Origin: Clostridia bacterium
Lineage (GTDB): Bacteria > Bacillota > Clostridia > UMGS1883 > UMGS1540
Assembly (NCBI GenBank): GCA_017450025.1
Contig: JAFSYJ010000040.1
Coordinates: 1 to 64,000 of the forward strand
DNA: 64,000 nt
Reading direction: 5' to 3'
Position numbers and translations under genes: made by a program. The stretch's first letter is position 1. Each line of letters starts with the position of its first letter. Shown here in pieces: positions 16,868 through 25,281 of this stretch. The notes beneath the pieces are model-generated. The model was not told the origin of the DNA. It did no database searches and saw only the letters and a list, made by a program, of their open reading frames with translations.

Positions 16868-17941
16868 ATGAATTGTTGTGAATACTGTTTTAAAGATATA
16901 GAAATTAAGGCAATTATACGGGGGCAAAACCAAAAGGGACAATGTGATTTTTGCAATAGGAAAAATGTATATATTGTAGATGTTGCTACAAATACAGAGA
17001 TTAAGGACAACTTTGAAAGATTTATAGATATATATTCTTCCGAAACCGACAAACCTGATGAATTCCCGCGAGAAAAAATGGACTTGCTAAAGAACATACT
17101 ATCAAATAATTGGAATGTATTTAACTTAAAATCTGATTGTATATATAAATTTTTGACAAACCTATTGTCTGAAAAATATAATTCCCAACCAGAGTTATTT
17201 GATAGACCAGTAGGTATTTTTGAGATTATAGACGATGATTATCTGCAGCAATACTCGATTTTAGGAAACTATCAATGGGAAGATTTTGTTGAAGAAATTA
17301 AACAAAAAAATAGGTTTCACACCAATATTATAAATAAGGATATTCTTTCAAAGTTGCTACAGTTTTCTTTTAAAAAATATAAAAAAGGTTGTTCTTTTTA
17401 TAGAGCTCGAATATGCAAAACTGAAGATGGTTTTCGAAAAAATGAAATGGGGGCACCTCCATCAAGCAAAGCTTCAAGTGGAAGAGCTAACCCTGAAGGC
17501 ATAAGCTGTCTTTATTTATCTAATACTATTGACACGACATTATATGAGACTCGTGCTGGCGTTTATGATTATGTTACTGTTGGCAAATTTGTGCTACAGA
17601 AAGATATTGAGGTCGTTAATCTATCAGATATTGACAAGCTGAGTCCCTTTATTGTTCCCGATATAAATTTAATTGCTGCTAACATTACCCATTTGAATAA
17701 TATAAGTGCAGACATCGCTAAACCACTACGACGAAATGAAAGCTCGTTGGACTATCTGCCTACCCAATATATATGTGACTACATAAAAAGTCAGAATTTT
17801 GCAGGAGTAGAGTACAAAAGTACAATTTATAATAGCGGTATAAATTATGCAATTTTTGATGAGTCATTTTTCAAATGTACTCAAACTAAAGTCTACGATG
17901 TAAAATCTATAAAATATGACTATGATTTTTTGAAGAATTAA
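16868..17941 (+). CDS. HEPN/RES-domain protein (predicted NAD+-degrading effector)
   Basis: A 357-residue protein. The N-terminus has two CxxC pairs (CEYC near 4-7, CDFC near 29-32), a probable zinc finger, followed by a helical HEPN/RES-type N-terminal region. The RES domain has Arg in FYRAR (about 178), Glu in TLYETR (about 225) and Ser in NESSLDYLPTQY (about 290), the triad that names the family. RES proteins such as the toxins of RES-Xre systems break down NAD+; that activity is inferred here. It is the last cargo gene and most likely the effector of a system that acts on a sensed invader or signal. Confidence 0.8.
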   Translation: MNCCEYCFKDIEIKAIIRGQNQKGQCDFCNRKNVYIVDVATNTEIKDNFERFIDIYSSETDKPDEFPREKMDLLKNILSNNWNVFNLKSDCIYKFLTNLLSEKYNSQPELFDRPVGIFEIIDDDYLQQYSILGNYQWEDFVEEIKQKNRFHTNIINKDILSKLLQFSFKKYKKGCSFYRARICKTEDGFRKNEMGAPPSSKASSGRANPEGISCLYLSNTIDTTLYETRAGVYDYVTVGKFVLQKDIEVVNLSDIDKLSPFIVPDINLIAANITHLNNISADIAKPLRRNESSLDYLPTQYICDYIKSQNFAGVEYKSTIYNSGINYAIFDESFFKCTQTKVYDVKSIKYDYDFLKN

Positions 17942-17952
17942 TTATTATTTTT

Positions 17953-17988
17953 TACCCTCACTACTTTATTTAAATAGTTGTGAGGGTA
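17953..17988 (+). terminator. Hairpin after the cargo operon
   Basis: TACCCTCA (17953-17960) pairs with TGAGGGTA (17981-17988), 12 bases past the RES stop. The following T content is low, so termination is likely but not certain. It marks the right limit of the cargo operon. Confidence 0.5.
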
Positions 17989-18056
17989 TTAGTTTAGTAG
18001 ATTTTAACTGTTAAGGGTAACGAGCAAAACAGCCTAAAGATACTTAAAACAAAAAT

Positions 18057-18086
18057 GGTCTTATAGGACTCAGATCCTATAAGACC
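18057..18086 (-). terminator. Terminator of tRNA-Leu
   Basis: GGTCTTATAGGA (18057-18068) and TCCTATAAGACC (18075-18086) are perfect 12-base arms with a six-base loop. On the minus strand the stem is followed by ATTTTTGTTTT. It lies 8 bases beyond the CCA end of the tRNA. Confidence 0.85.
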
Positions 18087-18094
18087 ACTCGTAA

Positions 18095-18178
18095 TGGTGC
18101 GAGTGATGGGACTTGAACCCATACGTCATAGACACACGCCCCTCAAACGTGCCTGTCTGCCTGTTCCAGCACACTCGC
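18095..18178 (-). tRNA. tRNA-Leu (anticodon GAG)
   Basis: On the minus strand: acceptor GCGAGTG (18178-18172) pairs with CACTCGC (18105-18099), the discriminator is A, and CCA is encoded (18097-18095). The anticodon stem CACGT/GCGTG encloses the loop TTGAGGG with anticodon GAG. The T-arm is GGGTTCAAGTCCC, and a long variable arm (class II) is present. It has its own promoter and terminator and borders the right side of the mobile island. Confidence 0.95.
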
Positions 18179-18230
18179 AAATATTTTGTTTTATCAAAGG
18201 CTTACTGCAAGCCTTATCGCAACAAACAAT

Positions 18231-18259
18231 AGTATAGCAGAGAAATCAAAATTTGTCAA
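18231..18259 (-). promoter_or_regulatory. Promoter of tRNA-Leu
   Basis: Minus strand TTGACA (18254-18259), 17 bases, TATACT (18231-18236), about 50 bases before the mature 5' end. A near-consensus sigma-A promoter between rluD and the tRNA. Confidence 0.85.
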
Positions 18260-18282
18260 TACAATTTTTTAAAATTTTTTAA

Positions 18283-19200
18283 TTAGTTTTTGCCGTTTCT
18301 CAGTACTTTAAGCACTCTCTCAAAGTCCTCCGGCAAAGGTGCGGAAAATTCCATATACTGTCCGTTTACAGGGTGGTTAAATCCTATTTGTCCTGCGTGA
18401 AGAAGCTGTCCTTGCAGATTAAATGCTTCGTTTTTTACGCCGTAGGTTTTATCCCCGACAACGGGATTGCCGATATACTTCATGTGCACGCGTATCTGAT
18501 GCGTTCTGCCTGTATCAAGCAGGCAATTTAAAAGAGTGTAGTTTTTAAATCTCTCGATTACTGTAAAATTGGTTATTGCCTCCCGCCCGCCGCTTGAGAC
18601 AACTGCCATTTTTTTCCTATCTTGCGGGTGGCGGTTAATATGTGTTTTAATTGTGCCTGAATCTTCGGTAATATTATGATGCACCAAGGTCCAGTACTTT
18701 CGCTTTAAAGTTCTTGTCTTGAGCTGTTCTGACAGAGAAATATGCGCTTTATCTCCCTTTGCAACCACAAGAAGTCCCGTAGTGTCCTTATCAATTCTGT
18801 GAACGATGCCCGGACGCAGAATACCGTTTATGCCCGAAAGCGTATCGCCGCAGTGGTATAAAAGCGCATTAACGAGTGTTCCCGTATAATTGCCGGCTGC
18901 CGGATGAACAACCATACCCCGCGGTTTATTTATAACTATTACATCACTGTCTTCATATACGATGTCAAGAGGAATATCTTCAGGCTTGACATCAATTACA
19001 TCGGTTTCCGGCAATTCGATTTCAAGCAAATCACCTTCGCTGAGTTTAAAGCTTGACTTAACGCATTTTCCGTTTACTTTAACATTACCGTCTTCAATCA
19101 GTTTTTTAACATAAGAACGGGTAAGGGAATCAAATAAAATCGGCACTGCCTTATCAATTCTCTCACCCGCAAGTTGCGTGTCTATAATAAAATTTTCCAT
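18283..19200 (-). CDS. rluD: RluA/RluD-family 23S rRNA pseudouridine synthase
   Basis: A 305-residue enzyme that isomerises uridine to pseudouridine in 23S rRNA. It has an N-terminal S4 RNA-binding domain (about 12-75, SYVKKLIEDGNVKVNGK) and the catalytic motif HRIDKDTTGLLVVAK with the essential Asp, followed by RKYWTLV and GRTHQIRVHMKYIGNPVVGD. It is the last gene of the leftward ylm-type cluster: its ATG lies one base after the lspA stop. The B. subtilis orthologue in this position is YlyB. The exact target position cannot be fixed from sequence. Confidence 0.92.
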   Translation of the reverse strand: MENFIIDTQLAGERIDKAVPILFDSLTRSYVKKLIEDGNVKVNGKCVKSSFKLSEGDLLEIELPETDVIDVKPEDIPLDIVYEDSDVIVINKPRGMVVHPAAGNYTGTLVNALLYHCGDTLSGINGILRPGIVHRIDKDTTGLLVVAKGDKAHISLSEQLKTRTLKRKYWTLVHHNITEDSGTIKTHINRHPQDRKKMAVVSSGGREAITNFTVIERFKNYTLLNCLLDTGRTHQIRVHMKYIGNPVVGDKTYGVKNEAFNLQGQLLHAGQIGFNHPVNGQYMEFSAPLPEDFERVLKVLRNGKN

Positions 19201-19201
19201 A

Positions 19202-19651
19202 CTATTTCACATCTTTCGTAGATCTCATTGCAAAAAGAAACAGCAAAATTCCGCCTATCACAACAAAGCAATCCGCAACATTAAATACAGGGAAATTTAT
19301 CAGCCTAAAATCAAGAAAGTCTATTACGCCGCCCCGGAACAGCCTGTCAATAAGATTGCCTATTGCACCGGACACAATCAGCGTTAGCGAAAGCATAAGG
19401 TAACTGTTCTTGGGTCTTTTTATAAAAATATACGCTAAAATGGCGCATATAATTACAATCGAACATATTGAAAGGAAAACAGTTTTCCCTCGCATTATAC
19501 TGAATGCGGCACCGTTATTTATATGATATGTTATATGAAAAACACGGTTTATGACGGGGACTGATTGCCCCGTCATAAAATTGTTTGAAATATATAATTT
19601 AGTTAAGCTGTCAATAGCTATACAAAGTATTCCGATAATACACCAAAGCAT
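19202..19651 (-). CDS. lspA: Lipoprotein signal peptidase (SPase II)
   Basis: A 149-residue membrane aspartyl protease with four transmembrane helices that removes signal peptides from prolipoproteins. The conserved NNGAAFS, GAIGNLIDRLFRGGVIDF (first catalytic Asp region) and FNVADCFVV (second catalytic Asp) are all present. It lies 10 bases after ileS and one base before rluD. The order ileS-lspA-rluD is widely kept in Firmicutes. Confidence 0.95.
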   Translation of the reverse strand: MLWCIIGILCIAIDSLTKLYISNNFMTGQSVPVINRVFHITYHINNGAAFSIMRGKTVFLSICSIVIICAILAYIFIKRPKNSYLMLSLTLIVSGAIGNLIDRLFRGGVIDFLDFRLINFPVFNVADCFVVIGGILLFLFAMRSTKDVK

Positions 19652-19661
19652 TTATTTTCTC

Positions 19662-22433
19662 CTAATTTTCCAAAACCTGTGCGCAACGATGGCAAAGCGT
19701 CGGGTGTGCGGCACTCTTTCCTACGCTGTCGGAATGTATCCAGCATCTTTCGCACTTTTCGCCTTCGGCCGCAGAAACCTTAACATTAACAGTTGCGCCC
19801 TCAAAGCCACCGTCAAACTTATCGGCAGGCTTAACCTCTGCCTTTGACACTATAATCAGCTTATCGAGTTCATCAAAGCCTTCAAGGAACGCCTGCGTTT
19901 CAGCATCCGCAAATATCTCAACCTTGGCGTCGAGCGACTTACCTACGATTTTTTCGTTTCTGGCAAGCTCTAAAGCCTTTGAAACATCGTCCAAAATCGT
20001 ACGCAGTTTATCCCACTTTTCTTCAAAGTCTTCAGGCAACGAAATTCCACTCTTCTCGGGCATTCCGTTTAAAATGCAAGCGCGCATATCGTCACCGCTC
20101 TTATGCGGCATAAACTGCCAGATCTCTTCGCTGGTGAACGCCAAAACAGGCGCGATAAGTCTTGTGAGTGCGTCAAGAATTTTATACATAGTTGTCTGAG
20201 CCGCAAGGCGTGTTTTGCTCTTGGGCTGTTCTGTATATAAGCGGTCTTTGATTATATCGAGGTAAAAACTGCTCATTTCAACAACGCAGAAATTGTGTAC
20301 TGCGTGATATATTATATGAAATTCATACTTCTGATATGCGTCAAGAACTCTGTCGATAAGCGCGTCAAGCTTCATAATTGCCCACTTGTCGAGCTCTGTC
20401 AAATCGCCATTACCGACCATATCCGAATCAGGATCAAAGCCGTCAAGGTTACCGAGAATAAATCTTGCGGTGTTTCTTATCTTTCGGTAAGCTTCGGACA
20501 GTTGCTTTAAAATATCCTGCGAAATTCGCATATCTGTTTTATAATCGGCAGATGTAACCCAAAGTCTTAAAATATCCGCGCCGTAATTCGCTATAATATC
20601 AAGAGGACTGATGCCATTGCCTTTAGACTTGGACATCTTCTGACCGTCTGAGTCAACAATCATACCGTGTGTAATAACTGTCTTATATGGAGCGCAGTTC
20701 TTTGTTGCAACGCTCGTCAGCAGTGATGATTGGAACCAGCCTCTGTACTGGTCGTTACCTTCAAGATAAATATCGGCAGGCCAGTTGAGCTCCGGATATT
20801 GCTCCAAAACAGACCTGTGGCTCGAACCCGAGTCAAACCAAACATCCATAATATCCTTTTCTTTTGTGAATGAATCGCAGCCACATTCACATTTTGTGCC
20901 TACGGGAAGAATATCTTTTGCATCAAGCTCATACCATATTCCGCTGCCCTTTTCCCTGAATAAATCAGAAACAGCTTTTATGCTTTCATCGGTTATAAGC
21001 TCTTTACCGCATTCTGTGCAGTAGAAAATCGGAATAGGAACGCCCCAAGTTCTCTGGCGCGAGATACACCAATCGCTTCTGTCCTCAACCATCTTGGTAA
21101 TTCTGTCCTCGCCCCACTTAGGAAGCCAAGTAACAGTTTTAATCGCCTCGACTGCGTCCTTTTTAATGCTGTCAACTGATGCAAACCACTGCTCCGTTGC
21201 GCGGAAAACAATAGGCTTATGACATCTCCAGCAATGCGGGTATTGGTGAATGATCTCTTTTATTGCAAAAAGAGCGTTGATTTCCTTAAGCTTTTCTATT
21301 ATTGCGGCGTTTGACTTCTCATAGTAAAGACCTGAAAACTCGCCTGCTTCATCGTTCAAATAACCCTTATCGTCAACGGGAACGATTATCGGGATCTCTT
21401 TATAATTCTGGCACGCAACATAGTCCTCTGCGCCGTGACCGGGAGTGGTATGAACACAACCCGTACCTGCATCAAGCGTAACATGGTCGCCGACAATAAC
21501 AAGCGAGTCTCTGTCCAAAAACGGATGAGCGCATTTGATATATTCAAGTTCGGCACCTTTAAATCTGCCGATTTCCTCGTATTCCTGAATATTGCCCTCT
21601 TTCATTACGCCTTCAACAAGTTCAGACGCGATGACATAAGCCTCATTGCCTGCCTTTATAACACTGTAATCAAAATCAGCATTAAGAGCAATAGCAACAT
21701 TACCAGGCAATGTCCAAGTCGTTGTTGTCCAAATTACAAAGTATATTTTTATATTGCCCAGTGAAGCGAACATATTTTTGTCGTCTTTTACAGCAAACTT
21801 AACGAAGATTGAATTTGTCTTATCTTCTTCGTATTCGATTTCGGCTTCAGCAAGGGCGGTTTCACAGTCAGTACACCAATAAATGGGCTTTAAGCCCTTA
21901 TAAATAAGACCTTTTTTTGCCATTTCGCCAAAAATTTTTATCTGCTCGGCTTCGTATTCAGGTCTTAATGTAAGATACGAGCGGTCAAAATCACCGATAG
22001 CGCCAAGTCTTTTTATCTGCTTTTTCTGATTTTCAACATATCCCAAAGCAAAATCACGGCAAACATCGCGGAATTTTGATACCGAAACCTTGTCGCGGTC
22101 TATACCAAGCTTGGCAATAGCCTGACGCTCAATAGGCAGACCGTGCGTATCCCAGCCGTGAATGTACGGAGCTTTAAATCCGCTCATATTTTTATATCTT
22201 GTGATAATGTCCTTAAGCGTTTTGTTAAGAGCGTGCCCCATATGCATATCGCCGTTTGCATACGGAGGTCCGTCGTGCAAAACAAAGACTGGCTTGCCTT
22301 CGTTCTTTTCCATAAGCAAGCCGTATAAATCTTCAGATTCCCACTTTTCCAATATATCCGGCTCTCTCTTTGGGAGATTACCGCGCATCGGGAATTCTGT
22401 TTTCGGTAAATTTAATGTACTGCTGTAATCCAT
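19662..22433 (-). CDS. ileS: Isoleucyl-tRNA synthetase
   Basis: A 923-residue class I aminoacyl-tRNA synthetase that charges tRNA-Ile. The HIGH-like motif is HMGH (about residue 65, after PPYANGDM), KMSKS is in DGQKMSKSKGNGISP (about 600), an editing (CP1) domain lies between, and the C-terminal zinc-binding cysteines are in CERCWIH and LCHRC (about 890-915). Length is normal for the bacterial short type. AGGAGG lies within the end of divIVA, one base before which the reading frame begins. No T-box leader precedes it; it is transcribed from further upstream in the cluster. Confidence 0.97.
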   Translation of the reverse strand: MDYSSTLNLPKTEFPMRGNLPKREPDILEKWESEDLYGLLMEKNEGKPVFVLHDGPPYANGDMHMGHALNKTLKDIITRYKNMSGFKAPYIHGWDTHGLPIERQAIAKLGIDRDKVSVSKFRDVCRDFALGYVENQKKQIKRLGAIGDFDRSYLTLRPEYEAEQIKIFGEMAKKGLIYKGLKPIYWCTDCETALAEAEIEYEEDKTNSIFVKFAVKDDKNMFASLGNIKIYFVIWTTTTWTLPGNVAIALNADFDYSVIKAGNEAYVIASELVEGVMKEGNIQEYEEIGRFKGAELEYIKCAHPFLDRDSLVIVGDHVTLDAGTGCVHTTPGHGAEDYVACQNYKEIPIIVPVDDKGYLNDEAGEFSGLYYEKSNAAIIEKLKEINALFAIKEIIHQYPHCWRCHKPIVFRATEQWFASVDSIKKDAVEAIKTVTWLPKWGEDRITKMVEDRSDWCISRQRTWGVPIPIFYCTECGKELITDESIKAVSDLFREKGSGIWYELDAKDILPVGTKCECGCDSFTKEKDIMDVWFDSGSSHRSVLEQYPELNWPADIYLEGNDQYRGWFQSSLLTSVATKNCAPYKTVITHGMIVDSDGQKMSKSKGNGISPLDIIANYGADILRLWVTSADYKTDMRISQDILKQLSEAYRKIRNTARFILGNLDGFDPDSDMVGNGDLTELDKWAIMKLDALIDRVLDAYQKYEFHIIYHAVHNFCVVEMSSFYLDIIKDRLYTEQPKSKTRLAAQTTMYKILDALTRLIAPVLAFTSEEIWQFMPHKSGDDMRACILNGMPEKSGISLPEDFEEKWDKLRTILDDVSKALELARNEKIVGKSLDAKVEIFADAETQAFLEGFDELDKLIIVSKAEVKPADKFDGGFEGATVNVKVSAAEGEKCERCWIHSDSVGKSAAHPTLCHRCAQVLEN

Positions 22434-22434
22434 T

Positions 22435-22917
22435 TTAATCCGTTTCCTCCTGATCTACCCTGCTATTCAAGCAATCGCTATTGATTTGATTTAATATTTC
22501 AATTTGAGATTTTAGCAAAGATATATTTTTTGCAGCAAAAACATTAAGGTCGTGTTTGATTTTTTCTGACTGTTCCAAAAGCTTTTGTCTTTCCTGCTTT
22601 GCGTCGTTTTCTGCGGCATCGGCCTGTTGCCGTGCGCGCGAAATAATAAGGTCGGCTTCCTGCTTTGCCGCAGAAATCGCATTTTCACCCGTTTGCTGGG
22701 CAAGCAAAATAGAACTCTGCATAGTATCTTCCATAGCCTTATACTTTGCTATGAGTTCTTCAAGCACGCTTATTTTATCCTTAAGCGCGATATTCTCTTT
22801 ATAAATTGCTTCATAGTCACCCTTTATAACGGTAAACCAATCATCAACACTTGTGCGCTTATAGCCGCCCATATGTTTTTCAAATTCAAGCTTTTCAAGT
22901 TCCAAAGGGGTTATCAT
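22435..22917 (-). CDS. divIVA: DivIVA-domain cell-division/polarity protein
   Basis: A 160-residue coiled-coil protein. The N-terminal lipid-binding DivIVA box is clear (MITPLELEKLEFEKHMGGYK with RTSVDDWF), and residues 40-135 form a long coiled coil rich in Glu, Lys and Ala. It is expected at division septa or poles, where it recruits division or sporulation partners. Its place between sepF and ileS is the classic Firmicutes order, but ylmG and ylmH, usually between sepF and divIVA, are missing here. Confidence 0.92.
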   Translation of the reverse strand: MITPLELEKLEFEKHMGGYKRTSVDDWFTVIKGDYEAIYKENIALKDKISVLEELIAKYKAMEDTMQSSILLAQQTGENAISAAKQEADLIISRARQQADAAENDAKQERQKLLEQSEKIKHDLNVFAAKNISLLKSQIEILNQINSDCLNSRVDQEETD

Positions 22918-22942
22918 AAGTTATCAACTCCTGTTTCACTTA

Positions 22943-23389
22943 TTACATTTTCCAAGGGAAAATTCCCGTGCTTTTAAGTTCAGCTTTTATGTCGTTAGCA
23001 ATACTTACATTATACGGAGCAATAAGGAAAATTCCGCTTGATACCTTTTGAATATCTCCTTCAAGCGCGTATACAACGCCGCTTACAAAATCAAGGACTT
23101 TGATAGCGTCTTCCTTTGCGAGCTCTTCAAGGTTAATTACAACTGCCCTTTTTGTTTTAAGCCTGTCCGCGATTTCTCTTGCGTCTTCGTATGTTTGCGG
23201 CTGTAGAACTGCAACTTCAAGTTGCGTTGTAGCATGGATATTTACAACCCTGCCGCTGTTTTTCTTTGCTGTCGGTAAAGGCTTAATAGAAGGTTCTTTG
23301 ACCTCGTCAACCTCTTCTTCTTCGAATTCGTCGTAACCCTCTTCTTCGCCGAAAATCAAACCTCCGATTTTGTTAAATATGTTTGGCAT
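22943..23389 (-). CDS. sepF: Cell division protein SepF
   Basis: A 148-residue FtsZ-associated protein. It has a short N-terminal amphipathic membrane anchor (MPNIFNKIGGLIFG), an acidic linker, and the SepF domain (about 60-148: YEDAREIADRLKTKRAVVIN, VLDFVSGVVYALEGD). It bundles FtsZ and ties it to the membrane. The ATG at 23389 is chosen because AAAGGA lies 10 bases upstream; a TTG three codons earlier is possible. It lies 18 bases after yggS. Confidence 0.95.
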   Translation of the reverse strand: MPNIFNKIGGLIFGEEEGYDEFEEEEVDEVKEPSIKPLPTAKKNSGRVVNIHATTQLEVAVLQPQTYEDAREIADRLKTKRAVVINLEELAKEDAIKVLDFVSGVVYALEGDIQKVSSGIFLIAPYNVSIANDIKAELKSTGIFPWKM

Positions 23390-23407
23390 AAATCTCAAAT
23401 CCTTTCG

Positions 23408-24100
23408 TTAATAATTTCTTTTGCCAAATATAGCGCTACCTACTCTTACAATATTTGCTCCTTCTTCGATTGCAATTTCGAAATCAGCGCTCATACCCAT
23501 TGACAAAAACTCCATACTACTATTATCATATTTTTTTTGCTTAATGTCAAGGAATTTTTTGTAAGTTTTTTGAAAAACTTCGCGAATTTCCTTTTCCTCA
23601 GAATAATTTGGACCTATTGTCATAAGTCCGCGTATTAAAACGCTGTCTCTTTTTTCATTTTCCTCAAGAAGTGACTCGACTTCGCCAAGGGCAACGCCAA
23701 ATTTTGTTTGCTCTCCCGACGCATTGACCTCTATCAGGACATTTGTCTTTATTCCCTGTTTTAGGGACAGCCTCTGTATTTCGTCAAGCAACTTGCCTGA
23801 ATCCGCAGAATGTATCAGATGTGTCTTGCCGATAAGATATTTAACTTTGTTTGTCTGAAGATGCCCTATGAAGTGGCGCGTCACACCGGCTGTTATGTCG
23901 TCATACTTATCCGTAAATTCCTGAACGCGATTTTCGCCTATGTCCTTGATTCCTGCGGCAATAGCCTCGTTTATCCTTTCAGGATCAACTGTTTTTGTCG
24001 CCGCCACAAGCGTAATATCCTCCGGCATTTTGCCTGCTCTTTTGGAAGCAGCTGCGACCCTTGCGAGAACTTCGTTGACATTTAATGCAATTTCAGACAT
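23408..24100 (-). CDS. YggS/PLPBP-family pyridoxal-phosphate-binding protein
   Basis: A 230-residue PLP-binding TIM-barrel protein of the YggS/YlmE family that carries the cofactor and takes part in vitamin B6 and amino-acid homeostasis. The cofactor Lys is in LVAATKTVDPERINEAI (about residue 36); IGENRVQEF and HFIGHLQTNK follow, and the phosphate-binding end is SMGMSADFEIAIEEG. Its start codon overlaps the stop of the HlyD-like gene (TAATG), showing coupling. It matches the ylmE place in the division cluster. Confidence 0.94.
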   Translation of the reverse strand: MSEIALNVNEVLARVAAASKRAGKMPEDITLVAATKTVDPERINEAIAAGIKDIGENRVQEFTDKYDDITAGVTRHFIGHLQTNKVKYLIGKTHLIHSADSGKLLDEIQRLSLKQGIKTNVLIEVNASGEQTKFGVALGEVESLLEENEKRDSVLIRGLMTIGPNYSEEKEIREVFQKTYKKFLDIKQKKYDNSSMEFLSMGMSADFEIAIEEGANIVRVGSAIFGKRNY

Positions 24101-25281
24101 TATCCGACATCTCCTTTAACAATTACATTATCATATAAAAGCAATGAATTGGCAGCCGAATTATCCTCTTTGACTATCATGTAATCGTTGTTGTGATATA
24201 TAATTTCAACCTTTTTAAACACCTTTTCGCCGCCGTTTTGAACATAAACACCCGTTTGCTCGCCCTCCATGCACAGAGCCGCCATCGGGACTTTAAGCCC
24301 CTCATATGTATTGAGAACAATATCGATTGATACATTTCTGCGGCTTAAAATGCCGCTGACATCACGGTTAAGCTTGAAGGTCACGACCTTTTTGCCGCCC
24401 TCTTCTCCAGATATCGCATAAATTTCAGCAGGCGCGGTTTGTCCTCCTGCGTCTCTGAATACTATCTTCATTGTGTTTCCTATCTCGAATTTTTCGGCGT
24501 CCTTAAGTTCAAGCGGAACAGCAAGATACCAAACAAAGTTGTCAATTATTTTACATACGGTGTCACCTTTTAAAACATCGGACTGCGTGTTGCCCTTAAC
24601 ATTTTTGTATCTCACAAAATCCGAAGGCAAAAGCCATTCTATCGCGTTAGGTGTGAGTGTTTCTTCAAGTCCGTCAAGTCGCGCGGAAAACACTCCACTT
24701 TTCGGTGATATGATTTCATTTATTAAATTTCCGAGTTTTGACTCTAAGAGCTTTTTCTCGTTTTCAAGGTTTGCCAGAATAGTGTCTCCCCTGCCGTCAA
24801 CTACCCTTCGTTTGTCAACGAGCTTTATGATTTCGTTTTTACAAAAAGAAACATTTGTCATTTTGCCCTGCGAGCCTGCTTTTATTATCTTTTCAATATT
24901 GCTGTCTATACTGTCGTCAAGTCCGATTAAGTCATTCTCAAAATCAGGATTTGCGAGTGCATCTTTTAATGACGAAATACGGCTGTTAATAACGGTGAGA
25001 TTTACTCTTGCCGCCTCGTCGGTCTCTCCGCTTAAAATTGCCGCAAGGCTCATAGCGTTACCGATTTTTTCACAATCCGAAACATATGGCTGCAAAACGC
25101 CGTCTGCAGGAGCGGATACAAGAGATTCGTTCTTTATCAGCCAGCCTGTCGCCGAAACCTGCTCCTTAATAGAGCCGACGCGCGCAAGCTCCTGTGTGTC
25201 CTTATTATTAAAAAATATGATTATATTCCATATCAGAAAAATTGCCAGGAATACCGTAGCCACCTTTGAAACGGTACGCAT
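24100..25281 (-). CDS. HlyD-like membrane-fusion (adaptor) protein
   Basis: A 393-residue protein with one N-terminal membrane anchor (about 8-26, VATVFLAIFLIWNIIIFF) and an extracytoplasmic part with barrel-sandwich strands flanking a helical hairpin (about 85-205), as in HlyD/RND-type adaptors. No ABC transporter or pump is next to it; it sits inside the mutSL-miaA / ylm run. Its ATG overlaps the miaA stop (TAATG), with AGGTGG five bases upstream. Similar orphan adaptors beside sepF occur in Clostridia, where a link to division or envelope work is plausible but unproven. Confidence 0.75.
   Translation of the reverse strand: MRTVSKVATVFLAIFLIWNIIIFFNNKDTQELARVGSIKEQVSATGWLIKNESLVSAPADGVLQPYVSDCEKIGNAMSLAAILSGETDEAARVNLTVINSRISSLKDALANPDFENDLIGLDDSIDSNIEKIIKAGSQGKMTNVSFCKNEIIKLVDKRRVVDGRGDTILANLENEKKLLESKLGNLINEIISPKSGVFSARLDGLEETLTPNAIEWLLPSDFVRYKNVKGNTQSDVLKGDTVCKIIDNFVWYLAVPLELKDAEKFEIGNTMKIVFRDAGGQTAPAEIYAISGEEGGKKVVTFKLNRDVSGILSRRNVSIDIVLNTYEGLKVPMAALCMEGEQTGVYVQNGGEKVFKKVEIIYHNNDYMIVKEDNSAANSLLLYDNVIVKGDVG

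Noticed and set aside
22434-22960. T-box leader for ileS
   Set aside because: ileS begins one base after divIVA in a packed operon, and no specifier stem, T-box word or terminator lies upstream.
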